DNA of 64,000 nt from NCBI RefSeq assembly GCF_003086295.3, contig NC_092051.1, positions 67,085,772 to 67,149,771 on the forward strand. Reading direction: 5' to 3'. Positions within the stretch are counted from its first letter, which is position 1; each line of letters opens with the position of its first letter. The stretch comes from Arachis hypogaea (Eukaryota > Streptophyta > Magnoliopsida > Fabales > Fabaceae). Positions 44,048 to 55,166 of the stretch are shown one piece after another. Both the position numbers and the translations under genes were made by a program. Under the pieces are notes generated by a model. That model did not search any database and was not told the DNA's origin. It worked only from the letters and a program-made list of their open reading frames with translations.

Positions 44048-44450
44048 ACTCAAGTCTCTGGTTTTTGTACCAGAGTGAATCAGTGAGGCAGGCGCGCGGA
44101 CGCGCACCTTGCGCGAACGCGTGCTTGAGGTATTCCGCAACTGGCGTGGACGTGTACAACGCGTGGACGCGTCAGTTTTGTCACAAGGTTGGCCCAATTG
44201 TGGCACAAGTCTCTGGTTTTTATACCACAGAGTCCACATATCTCCATCGGTGCGCACGCGCATCATGTGCTGGCGCGTCGATGGTTGAATTGCAAGGGTG
44301 CGCGCAGGCGGCATGTACGCGAATGCGTCGGTGCCTGGCGCGAGTTGGGCACGAAGTGGGCATGACTCTCGGGTTTGTGGCACTGTAGTTGAATTTCACT
44401 ACCGGCGTGTGCGCACTGTGCGCTGGCACGTCGGTGCCCTTCTTCAAAGA
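44048..44450 (-). repeat. E4 internal dyad array, main part
   Basis: GC-rich block with GGCGCGCGGACGCGC, GCGCGAACGCGTGC, GCGTGGACGCGTC and GGCGCGTCG words, plus two copies of ACAAGTCTCTGGTTTTT...CCAGAG, one of them a small dyad. E5 split this array; the rest is at 21735-21876. It lies between hairpin and ORF2, like the arrays of E3 and E6. Confidence 0.7.
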
Positions 44451-44625
44451 AAAATTTTTGTTTTCTTTATCTTTTTCACATCTTATCTACATGAACATTC
44501 TACCTATCCAACAAAATCAACAAACCTATCATTCCTATGCACTCAATCAATCATCAAAAGATCACAAAATTCACAAGAAACTAAAGATACGAACAAGATG
44601 GTATAAATAATGAAGATCTTACCAT

Positions 44626-44643
44626 GGTGGGGTGCCTCCCACC
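44626..44643 (-). other. Conserved post-pol RNA hairpin, E4 copy
   Basis: The minus strand reads GGTGGG-AGGCAC-CCCACC, extended by one T-A pair, preceded by AAGTGCTT. The outer stem differs from the other families but pairs fully. In this element the pol C-terminal frame remains open through it to a TAA. Confidence 0.82.
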
Positions 44644-44659
44644 AAGCACTTTTCCTTAA

Positions 44660-47632
44660 CGTCCTTAAGTTGGACGGTGCTTTTCTTAAGCTTCCTCTCT
44701 CCTTGGTGCATCCTCCAATATGTACACCTCTAGCTCTCTTGGGGGCTTGCAACCATGATACTTCTTCACTCTATGTCCATTCACTTTAAAAATTACTTCA
44801 TTATTGGGATCAAACAATTCCACCACTCCGTAGGGCTTTATCTCCTTCACCTTGAAAGGTCCTTCCCATCAAGAACGGAGCTTGCCAGGCATAAATCGGA
44901 GCCTTGAGTTGTAGAGGAGGACCTAATCACCATCTTGAAAGTCCTTCTTCCAGATGTGATGGTCATGAAATGCCTTTGTCTTTTCCTTGTAAATTCAGGC
45001 ATTCTCATATGACTCGTTCCTCAAACACTCAAGCTCTTCTAGTTGTAACTTCCTAGCTTCACCCGCCTTGGCTAAATCCATGTTGCACTGTTTTACCGCC
45101 CAATAGGCTCGATGCTCAATCTCCACCGAAAGGTGGCACACCTTACCGTAGACGATCTGGAAAGGACTCATCCCTATCAGAGTCTTGTAGGCCGTTCTAT
45201 ACGCCCATAGTGCATCTCCTAACCGGAGGCTCCAATCCTTTCTTTGTGGATTGACCACTTTCTCCAAGATTCTCTTGATTTCCCGGTTGGACACTTCCGC
45301 TTGTCCATTTGTTTGCGGATGATAAGCAGTAGCAACCTTATGCGACACTCCATAGCACTTGAGCAATGCTTCTACCTTCCTGTTACAAAAGTGGGATCCT
45401 TGGTCGCTCACGATTGCTCGTGGCGACCCATAACGGCATACAATGTGATTCCTAATGAAAGAAACAACGGCATTGGTATCGTCAAGGCGGGTAGGTACGG
45501 CCTCTACCCACTTTGACACGTAGTCAACCGCTAACAGAATATACAGATACCCACTAGAGTTGGGAAACGGTCCTATAAAGTCAATGCCCCATACATCAAA
45601 TATATCACAGAACAACATAGGTTGCTGAGGCATTTCATCCCTTTGGGATGCGTTTCCTGACTTCTGACACTGATGGCAAGACACACATAACCGATTAGCA
45701 TCCTTGAATAAGGTTGGCCACCAGAATCCACAATCCAACACTTTTTTAGCGGTCCTTTGTGGGCCAAAGTGGCCACCACATTCGGACGAATGACAAGCTT
45801 CAAGAATTGGTTGGAATTCAGACTCCAGGACACATCTTCAAATTACTTGGTCTACGCCCTTCTTCCACAAGTAAGGGTCATCCCAAATATAGTATTTCGA
45901 ATCACTCCTCAACTTGTCCCTTTGGTTTTTCGAAAAGTTGGGAGGGAAGATTCTTGCAACCAAGTAGTTCGCCATTGGGGCAAACCAAGGAAAGCTATCC
46001 GACACAGCATGCAAACTATCCAATGGGAATGAGTCATTGATCGGAAATGGATCAATTTTTAAATTCTCAATGCGGCTTAAATGATCCACAACCAGGTTTT
46101 GAGATCCACTCCGGTCTCTAATCTCAATGTCGAATTCTTGCAAAAGCAAGATCCAACGTATGAGTCTAGGCTTTGACTCATTCTTTGTCAATAAGTACTT
46201 TAAAGCTGCATGATCCGTGTATACCACTATTTTTGAAACTAGCAAATAAGATCTAAATTTATCTAAAGCATGAACAATAGCTAGGAGTTCTTTTTCAGTA
46301 GTGGTATAGTTGGATTGTGCCGCATCTAGTGTCTTAGAAGAGTAAGCAATGACATAAGGGAGTTTACCATCGCACTGTGCAAGCGCGGCACCCACAACAT
46401 GGTTTGACACATCGCACATTATCTCAAATGGCAACGTCCAGTTGGGGCCTCGCACAATTGGTGCCGTGGTAAGAACTCTCCTTAGCTCTTCAAAAGCTTT
46501 TACACATTCACCATCAAACTTAAAATCCACATCTTTTTGGAGTAGGCGCGACAATGGCAAAGCAATCTTCCTGAAGTCATTGATAAAGCACCTATAAAAT
46601 CCTGCATGTCCCAAAAACGAGCGGACCTCCCTCACGGATGAGGGGTGAGGCAAAGTGGTGATAACATCGACCTTGGCCGGGTCTACAGAAATGCCTTCAT
46701 GAGATACTACATGTCCTAACACTATACCTTGTTGTACCATAAAGTGACATTTTTCAAAATTTAAGACAAGGTTAGTGTCTACACATCTAGCTAGGACCTT
46801 GGCCAAGCTCTCTAAACAAAAATCAAATGAAGTACCATAAATGCTGAAGTCGTCCAAAAAGACTTCCAGGCAATTCTCCATTAGATCGGAGAAGACACTT
46901 GTCATGCACCGCTGAAAAGTAGCGGGTGCGTTACATAGTCCAAATGGCATCCTTTTATAGGCAAAGGTGCCAAACGGACAAGTAAATGTGGTCTTCTCCT
47001 GATCTTCAGGAGCAATATGTATCCGAAAGTATCCAGTAAATCCATCAAGAAAGCAGTAGTGAGATTTACCTGCCAAGCGGTCTAGCATCTGATCGATGAA
47101 GGGTAAGGGTTAATGGTCCTTCCGTGTGGCGGCATTCAATCTTCTGTACTCAATACATACTCGACATGCATTTTGTACTCTTTTAGTGACCATTTCACCG
47201 TCGTCCTTCTCGACTGTTGTGATGCCCGAATTCTTGGGGACAACTTGAACCGGGCTCACCCACTCACTGTCGGAAATTGGGTATATGATATCCGCATCCA
47301 GTAATCGGGTGACCTCTTTCTTCACTACATCGAGCATGGTTGGGTTGAGCCTCCTTTGCGGTTGCCTAACCGGCTTAGCTCCATCTTGGAGAAATATCCT
47401 ATGCATGCACTTGCGGGGGTCAATTCCCACAATATCCGCTAGGCTCCATCCTATTGCTTTCTTGTACTTTCTGAGAACATCTAGGAGCTTTCCCTCTTCT
47501 TCACTTGAGAGCTCACTAGCAATAATGACCGGAAACCTTTGGTTACCCTCTAAGAAAGCATACTTCAAATGAGATGGAAGGGGCTTCAATTAACTTTTTA
47601 TCTCAAGTTGAGGTTCCCTTTCATCAATCACA
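44660..47632 (-). pseudogene. E4 pol: reverse transcriptase, RNase H, integrase
   Basis: One reading frame on the minus strand with a few stops. RT: SEWVSPVQVVPKNSG, CRVCIEYRRLNAATRKDH, then after a TAA near 47110 [25 protein letters not shown] and the catalytic FLDDFSIYG. RNase [49 protein letters not shown]. Integrase: finger HSSECGGH...[27 protein letters not shown] and NGQAEVSN with Asp-35 residues-Glu spacing. Stops at 45837 and 44994 are TGA where relatives suggest CGA. It is the best-preserved polymerase here and the natural candidate family for supplying enzymes to E3 and E7. Confidence 0.93.
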
Positions 47633-47720
47633 TGGGATTCATTCTCGACAACTTCTTCATGTTCATCTTCTTGGTCATCTGTCTCCTCAACAATGGGTAG
47701 CACAACTTGTCATGGTCTTC

Positions 47721-48881
47721 TTATTGCACTTCCGCTACCACTTCATCAATCACATCACATCGGAGCACGGAATGTTCTTCGGGAGGATGTTTCATGACTT
47801 CCTTTAAATTGAACTTGATTGTCTTGTCTCCAACCCCAAAGGAATATATACTGGTGAAGACATCTAACTTGAATTTGGAGGTTTTGAGGAAGGGTCTACC
47901 AAGTAGAACGAAGGAGGAGCTTCTATTTTCTATTGGAGGCATTTCAAGGATGTAAAAGTCAATCGGAAAAACCAAATCCTTAATTGCCACCAGTACATCT
48001 TCCGCAATCCCCATCACTGTGATCACACTCTTATCGGCTAAGGCAAACCTCGCCGCTGACTTCTTTAAGGGAGCTAAATTCAACCGCACATAGATAGAAA
48101 GTGGCATGATGCTTACACAAGCTCCCAAGTCACACATATAATCATGAAAAGTGTATCCACCAATACAACAAGACACTAAGCACGGTCCAGGGTCACCACA
48201 TTTTCTTGGAATAGGTTCCATCAAGGAAGAAATTGAACTACCCAAGGATAATGTCTCCAATTCTCCTATCCTATCCTTGTGTGTACACAAGTCTTTCAAA
48301 AATTTTGCATACTTTGGAATTTGTTGAATAGCATCAAGGAGTGGTATGGTTACCTCAACCTTTTTGAACACTTGAAGCATGTTCAAATCAAACTCCGGTG
48401 TCTTCTTCGCCTTCTTCACCATGGAAGGAAATGGAATAGGAATTGACTCATCCACTATAGCTTTCCTCTTGGGTTCCTTGAGGTTTACTCCTTCTTCCTC
48501 ATGCCTTTTGTCTACCACCTCTTCTTCATGTGGAGCTTCAACAACTACCTCTTCCTCATAAATTTCTCCCATGACCCTTGGAGGTATCTTCTCTAATGTA
48601 GTTCCCGACCGTAGAGTGATGGCGTTGAGACCGCCTCTTGGGTTTGGTTGGGGTTAGGATGGAAGGTTAGAGGAACTTGAGGGTTGATTGGTATTGTTAT
48701 TGGGGGTTGGTGATTAGCTTGACATGTTCATCTTTGAAAGCATGTTGGTGAGGTTGGCCAATTGAGTATTTAAGCCTTGTTGCTCTCATCTTGTTTTTCC
48801 ATAGCGACTCTAAGCTCATCAACTTGATTGTTAGAAGATGGAGGAGTTTGGTTTTGATTTGGTTGTCTATGGTGTGGTGCT
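47721..48881 (-). pseudogene. E4 Gag C-terminus and protease
   Basis: 48881-48600 continues gag after the solo LTR (Pro/Gln-rich, then DELRVAMEKQDE). Protease frame 48572-47721: acidic Glu/Val-rich start, FDLNMLQVFKKVEVTIPLLDAIQQIPKYAKFLKDL, active-site DLGACVSIMPLSIY, and FVLLGRPFLKTSKFKLDV. The frame ends with a stop at 47721 and pol lies in a different frame, so either a frameshift mutation or a programmed shift separates them. Confidence 0.85.
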
Positions 48882-49779
48882 TGTAACATCCCGCATTCTT
48901 TGAAAATCTAAATATAAATAAATTGTGATGTTATCTTGTTAAGTTTAAATTTTGTAATTTTAGAAATTATTTTATTAGAAATAATTAAATAGATTCGGAG
49001 ATAGTTTCATTTTGAATCAATTAATATTTTTAAGTAATCTAATTATAATGGAATATTTTGTATAATTTTAGTAATTGAAAAATAAAAAAAATTGTATAAT
49101 TTAATTTAAGTAACTTTTATTCTTAAAAGGTTACGATTTATTTTAATAATTTGATATCTTATTTTATAAATCAATTAAGAATAATTAAATTAGTTTTATT
49201 AATATTTGAAGCTTAGGTTAATTAATATTCTTATGTTATCTTTATAATTGGTTATTTCATATGATTTGAAAATAAAATTTAGTAATGAAAGTATTATATA
49301 ATTTAATTTAAGTAATTTTTATTATAAATGAATTATGATTTATTTTATTAGTTTGAGCCTTTAGAGATTAATTTATTACAAATGATTAAATGGATTTTTA
49401 TAAATACTTAAATTTTAAGTAATTTTATTATAATTAGATATTTTGTAAATTGAAGTTAAAGTTTCGGTGATAGAAAAATAATAAAAAGTTATTTGAATAA
49501 TTAGTATTGAGTTTAAACTATATTTTATAAAAATGTGATTAATATATTTATTTTATAATTTAAATTAAAAATAATTAGTTGAACTTAACAATATGTTGAT
49601 AAATAATGTTCTTAAATATTTTTAATAGAGTATATTTGATTTTAAAATTTCTCGACCCTCTAATTTTATCAAAATATCTATTCATTTCTATCCTTTATTC
49701 TTTTATAAAATCCTTAATCTCTAATCCCAATTCTCAAATTAAATCAGAAACCCTAATTCCCAAATTAGGAACCTAACCC

Positions 49780-50350
49780 TCATTTTCCCCTTTCCTCAGA
49801 GGCTGAAACACGCAGCCTTCACCCCCTTTCTCCTTCACCCACTCAACGCACAACACACCCACACTAGCCACAGAGAGGAAGAGAGGGAGATGCGCCACAT
49901 TGCCATCCAGTCGCTGTCCGGCTCGCCATCACCGGTGTCTCACCGTCGTCACTATGGAGACCAAACGCTGTTGAGCTTCTTGCCACTGCCTTGGAGTCCA
50001 TCGTCAGGTTCGAGTTGAAGAAAGAGGGAGGCATAGAGTCAACGTCGCGTAGAGAGGGATTTGCTGTTGTCGTTGCATGCCGTCGTGTGCTGTCGCTGTT
50101 GTTCAAGCCGTCACCATCGCCGTGGGTGAAGTCCGCCGCTGGCACTAGTTGAGGCCGCTGCTATGGAACAGAGATGAGAGAGAGACGTTGAGAGAGAACC
50201 GCGAGCTGTGAGCCACTGACCGAGAAGAAGCTTCGTTCTCGTCGCTGCACTAGAGTCTTCGACGCCAACGCCGCACGCCATTGTCACCATTGCCGTCAAA
50301 GGAAACCTCGCCGTCACAGTTCAATCACCATCAAGCCTAGAGGGAAGCGC
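49780..50350. other. GC-rich block of the solo LTR
   Basis: Resembles a gene edge (CpG-rich, short Ser/Ala/Thr-rich antisense frames) but no frame exceeds about 95 codons or shows a domain. It is probably the transcription-start/leader portion of the LTR. Confidence 0.5.
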
Positions 50351-52218
50351 CACTGCTATTGCCCGACGGTTTTGACTAATTGAGGAAGGGGGTTTAAAAC
50401 GATTTCAATTTAAGAATGCCTACAAGGTTTATTGAATAACTGCAAATAGATTTAATAGCTGTGAGTAATTGATTGATTATGTGAATATTGAATTGTGACT
50501 GAAATTGTGATTTGAATGGTTGAGATTATGATTTGAAATTGTTGATTAGTGATATTGATTGATTATGTGGATTGGGAACTGTTTGATGACTAATTGTTGA
50601 GAAGTTCTGAATTTTAATGGGTTATGTTGGATTTGTTGCCGTTGAGCTGTTATTTGGTATATTGTAATGCTGATTTGGAATTGGTTTTTGAGGGATATTG
50701 AAGGGATGGATTTTGAATACAAAATGGTTTGCTGAAAATCAGGTTCTCTTGAAATTAAACAGCAACTTTGAAAGTGAATCAGTGGCTCTATATGGACTGA
50801 AATGATGAGAATTTAAATGTTAAGTAAATTATATTAAGTGTGATTGTTGAGATTCAATTTTGAAGGTTTCGTATTAACTGGAACATTAGTTATGATTTTT
50901 TTCAAAGTTAAATCGTGGATCTGATTTTCTGCATTATTTTAAATGAAATTAGAAATTTTAAAAATCTATAACTAATTCTATGATGATTGGATTTGCGTGG
51001 GACTAAGTCTGGATTAAGCGTGGGAATATAGGGAGTTGGACTGGTGAATTTGAGACTTTTTCATTAATTTTATGATTTATGGTAATTTTTGAATTATGGA
51101 TGTCAAATCTGGTTTTTCTGCAGAACGTTTAACACAGCAGCAACTTGTTTCTTCTATTGGAAATTTTCTAGTTTGAATTTTGAAATGGAACCAATTTTAA
51201 ATAAAATTTATTCCTATTATTTTAATGACATAAAATTTCAGAAAAATTGGACTTGTATTTTTAAAGATATGAATTTTTGAAAGATGATGCATTATGCAGA
51301 AAAAGCCAGATTCTGTTTTCTTAATTTAGTGACTTTGAGAGTTTATAACTTTTGATCCTGGATAGATATTGAGATGCAACCAATTAGAGGTGAAAATTAA
51401 GTAGGTTTAGCATATGTGATTTAAATTTCAGGGTTTTCCATGTTTTAATAAGTGAGTTATGGGACTTGGAAGAGGTTGTGTTTAATGATTTGTAAAACAG
51501 AATTCTGTAGAAAATTACCTAACTTCCAAGCTACGTAACTCCTTCATTAAAAATGGTATGATCCTGGAACCAATTGAGAAAGAAATTTGGATAAGTTATG
51601 TTTAACCATATATGAAGGTAGTTGGATTTAATTTGGATTTTATATGAAATTTCGAATGTTGTATGCTGCTATTGTCTTCTGGTTTTAAAACACTGCAGAG
51701 CAGTCACGATTTTACTTATATTCCCGAAGCTAGAGTCAGTGAAAAATTATGCTTTTTAGTTTAATAGAAAGCTTAATCCGAGACGGTCGCATGGATATGA
51801 AGTTTGCATGATTCCGAATTCATTGGATATTTTAAAAATAAAATGGAAATCAGGCTGCCAAGTTGTGTTGGTAATTATTTTGGATATAGAATTTAAAAAA
51901 ATAGATTTTCTATACTATTATCAAATGTTTTTGAGAATATATTATTGTGGCAATTGTTGATATGTGGTTGGTGAAATGGTGAGAAAGAAGGACCCGTAAG
52001 GGTGGCTAAGTCCTATTTTAAGAGGAGATTATGTCCAAATTTTTATAAAAGTATAAGGATTTAATTAAAATAAATTTAAGGCTTGATGATAACTTCACTG
52101 ATTCTTTTAAGAAAAGATTATTTGGTTTATGAGGTTGTTGGCAAGGGCGTAGGTCTAGTCCCGCTTGCGTATTTGCAATTATCAAAGAAAAAGGAAAGAG
52201 TAAAGTACTTATTGTATG

Positions 52219-52400
52219 ATTATCTGTTGCTTGAGGCAACCCAAGAGATATTTGTTTATTTGTTTGTTGCTTGAAGCAACCCAAGAGATGTTTGTTTGTT
52301 GCTTGAGGCAACCCAAGAGATATTGTTTGCTTATTTGTTGCTTAATGCAACCCAAGAGATGATATTTATTTATCTGTTGCTTAAAGCAACCCAAGAGCTT
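52219..52400. repeat. Minisatellite of short hairpins in the solo LTR
   Basis: Five units of about 35-40 bases, each TTGCTTNANGCAACCCAAGAG. Each contains TTGC-N5-GCAA, with centres TTGAG, TTGAA, TTAAT and TTAAA. Confidence 0.75.
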
Positions 52401-52859
52401 CTGTAGGAAAACTAGGATACCTACAGCAATTTTCTATTCCCAAGAGTATATTTCCTGCGAGTAGAAAGCAGAGGCTATCTCAATAGAGCTGCTAATAATT
52501 ATATGCGCATTTATTTGAACGGAAAATCGTATTCGGGAAATCGTGAACTCGTGACCAAATAAATGTAGGGAATGCAGGTGCTAACCGACACATGAGCTCA
52601 TGGCTTTCACTAGGACTAGACATTCATCATATGCATCTATGTGACATTGTTTGGGTGTGTATATTATAATTGGTTTGCCTAAGTAAATAATTCTGTTTAA
52701 TTGCTAATTGCTATACTTGATGTAATTGCCCTTGATTGTGTTTGAACCTCATTACCTGTGTTTGTAACTGATTATTTGGATTGCAGTGATTGGATGTTGA
52801 TTGAGTTGTTTGGGCCTAAGGCCATGACTGGTACGTTTGAGGTCTAGTTCTGTATAAAG

Positions 52860-53045
52860 TATCTGACTGGTTCAGCATAAACTTAATGAACCTATGCTTG
52901 GAGCAGGATGATCATTTATACTGCGTAGGTAACTTCTTTTATGTTATGGTCTAGTAAAGTATGAAAAATCAAACTGGTTCAGCATAGACTTAATGAACCT
53001 ATCCTTGGAACAGGTTGGTCATTCATGCAGTCTAGGAAACTTTCA
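52860..53045. repeat. Two-copy tandem repeat in the solo LTR
   Basis: ACTGGTTCAGCATARACTTA followed by ATGAACCTAT...GGTCAT or GATCAT occurs twice, about 105 bases apart. Confidence 0.7.
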
Positions 53046-53634
53046 AGAGTTTTATAAAGAAAATGTAGGTCTAGGATTTTGAATAATTAACTAATGCTTT
53101 TAAAGAAGGTTAATTTTCTTTTAGATGTCTCTGAATGAAATTAACTATTTGCGCTTTATTCTTTACTTTCATGGCATTCTCGACCTCTACTGAGAACATG
53201 TGGTTTGGTTCTCACCCCAAAATTTTCCACCCTTTCAGTGACATAGGTTTGAAGATGCAATATAAAGCTGCAAGAGATCAGTAAATTTTCTTTGTGATTT
53301 TAATTGCTTTCATAGATTCCCCTCGCTGTTGTCCTTTGAGGTTTTATTTTACACAGAGGGGTAGATGTTGTATTTGGGTTTATATGATTTCTTATTATAA
53401 GAATTATTATTAATAATATTTATGTGATTGTTATTATTACTTGCAATGTTTATCTTTGAAACATGACTTTAAAAAAAAGAAACAAAATTTTCTGGAATTT
53501 TCTTAAAACTGAAACGCGAAATCGATACAAAGGCTCAGTAATTATATAGTTAATATTAAGAAAGGTCACGTAACATTCTTTTTAGTAGAAATACCCTAAC
53601 TTAAGCAAGGTATTTTGCTAGACGGGACGTTACA

Positions 53635-55017
53635 GTGCTTGGTACTTGGTATAGTTGTTTTGGTTTTGGTTGGAGTGGCCTTGGTTGGCTTGGTAGTTGG
53701 TGTTGTTATGGTGGTATTGAGATGAAGATTGGTTGTTGTTGTGATGAGAAGAAGAGTTGTTCCACCTTTGGTTTTGATTGCTTCCTTGTGCATTATCTCT
53801 CCACCCTTGATATTGATTACCTCCTTGATGGTAGTTGTTTTGACCTTGAGAAGGGTAGGGTGGACAGTTGTTGTAATTCACATTGGCTACCACAAGGGCA
53901 TGTTCCTCTTGAATTTGATGGCATTGGTCGGTGTAATGTGTGGTGCTAGAGCACAAACCACAAATTCTAGGAGGGCCTTCAAGTTGCGCAACCGGAGGTG
54001 GGGCTTGGACGACTTGGATAGAGTAGTATTCCTTTTGATCCCTTTGGATTTGTGTAAGGATGGTGGTCATATCCCCAAGTGCCTTGGTTAGACTTGCTTC
54101 GAAGGGGGATGGTTCTACCACACCCTTGAGAGGATTACTTCTCACCCTTGTGTGTTGTGTAGCTTCGGCAACATCCTTTATCAAATTCCAAGCTTCTCCC
54201 TCCGTCTTATTTTTCGAAAGGGAACCGCCACTAGAAGCGGTGAGCAATCTTCTATCTTCTGCACAAAGACCTCCGGTAAAGTAGCTAATGAGCAAGTGAG
54301 TGGTCATTCCGTGGTGTGGACATGACTCCAATAGCCTCTTGAACCGAGACCAATACTTGTACAAACTCCCTTGGTCTCTTTGTATTATACCTGAAATCTC
54401 TTTCCGGATGTAGTCGGTCTTCTCCGGTGGGAAGAACTTATCAAGAAACTCTCTTCTCAAGAAATCCCAATTAGTCACAATCTCATCCGGTAGCAAGTAG
54501 AACCATGTTTTTGCTTGCGCTTCAAGAGAGAAAGGGAATGCAAAAACCATGATAGCTACCTCATTGGCTCCATGCCTTCGAGCCGTAGAACAAGCAACTT
54601 GAAAATCCTTCAAATGTCGGATTGGGTCTTGACCCGGCAACCCATGATACTTAGGAAGTAGATTTATCAAGCAACTCTTCAACTCAAAGTTTGGATCAAG
54701 GTTAGGATACCTTGCTTGTAACGGTTGAAGTATGATATCCGGAGCTCCTTGCTCATGCAAAGTGATCCGGCGTGGCTCCGCCATGTGTGGCTCACCTGTA
54801 GGATGCAAAGATGTATTAGTAGTGTCAACAGAAGAATAGGAAGTAGCAGACTCCAAGTCACTCTCGGTGACGTCTAGTGATTCGGTATTTTCCTCAAAAG
54901 AGGCCGAATTACTAGGCGTATAGTCCAACCGCCGTCTAGCTTGCCGAGTGTGTAACAAAGTTCTTTCGATCTCGGATCAAAATTGGCTAAGCTAGAATTC
55001 GGTTGAGACCGAGTCAT
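53635..55017 (-). pseudogene. E4 gag with zinc knuckle
   Basis: A likely ATG (MTRSQPNSS) is at 55017; a one-base frameshift near 54975 puts it out of the main frame, which then stays open for over 440 codons to the solo-LTR insertion. Signatures: LDPNFELKSCLINLLPKYHG, FPFSLEAQAKTWFYLLP, FLDKFFPPEK and YWSRFKRLLESCPHHG. A CCHC knuckle C-X2-C-X4-H-X4-C lies at about residues 333-346 of the open frame (CGLCSSTTHYTDQC). The last 80 residues are Asn/Gln/His-rich. Gag would form the particle and bind RNA through the knuckle, which E1, E5 and E6 Gags lack. Confidence 0.9.
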
Positions 55018-55142
55018 CAAACTTGAAAGTCATAGCACAAATGTAAAAGAAATCTAAACTATAGCTAAGTATTGAGAGAAGTAAAATATCTACAATATTT
55101 ACATATTCACATAACCACTATCAAGGCATATGTTGCAACTAT
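55018..55142 (-). other. E4 leader
   Basis: Short untranslated leader between primer site and gag. Confidence 0.65.
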
Positions 55143-55160
55143 TCCCCGGCAATGACGCCA
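55143..55160 (-). other. E4 primer-binding site (tRNA-Asp type)
   Basis: The minus strand reads TGGCGTCATTGCCGGGGA, with two changes from the Asp-tRNA complement, six bases after the LTR. Confidence 0.85.
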
Positions 55161-55166
55161 AAAATT

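Larger units (their letters stand above)
48882..53634. mobile_element. 4.75-kb solo LTR in E4 gag
   Basis: Ends TGTAACATCCCG and CGGGACGTTACA, an imperfect terminal inverted pair, flanked by GTGCT on both sides (48877-48881 and 53635-53639). Removing it rejoins gag in frame. No primer site, polypurine tract or coding gene was seen. The size and ends fit a large Ty3/gypsy LTR of Ogre or Tekay type (inference). Bases 48900-49720 are very AT-rich; 49780-50350 are GC-rich with CCGTCGTC-type words; the rest is AT-rich. Confidence 0.75.

Noticed and set aside
44045..44447. Arg/Thr/Ala-rich frames in the E4 internal array
   Set aside because: By-products of the GC-rich dyad repeat; overlapping frames on both strands, no start context or homology.
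49864..50317. GC-rich frames resembling a host gene exon
   Set aside because: Frames are short, low complexity (Ser/Thr/Ala) and lie inside the TSD-bounded solo LTR.
53596..53949. Plus-strand Gly/Trp/Cys-rich frames at the gag end
   Set aside because: Antisense of the Asn/Gln-rich Gag tail, partly running into the solo LTR.
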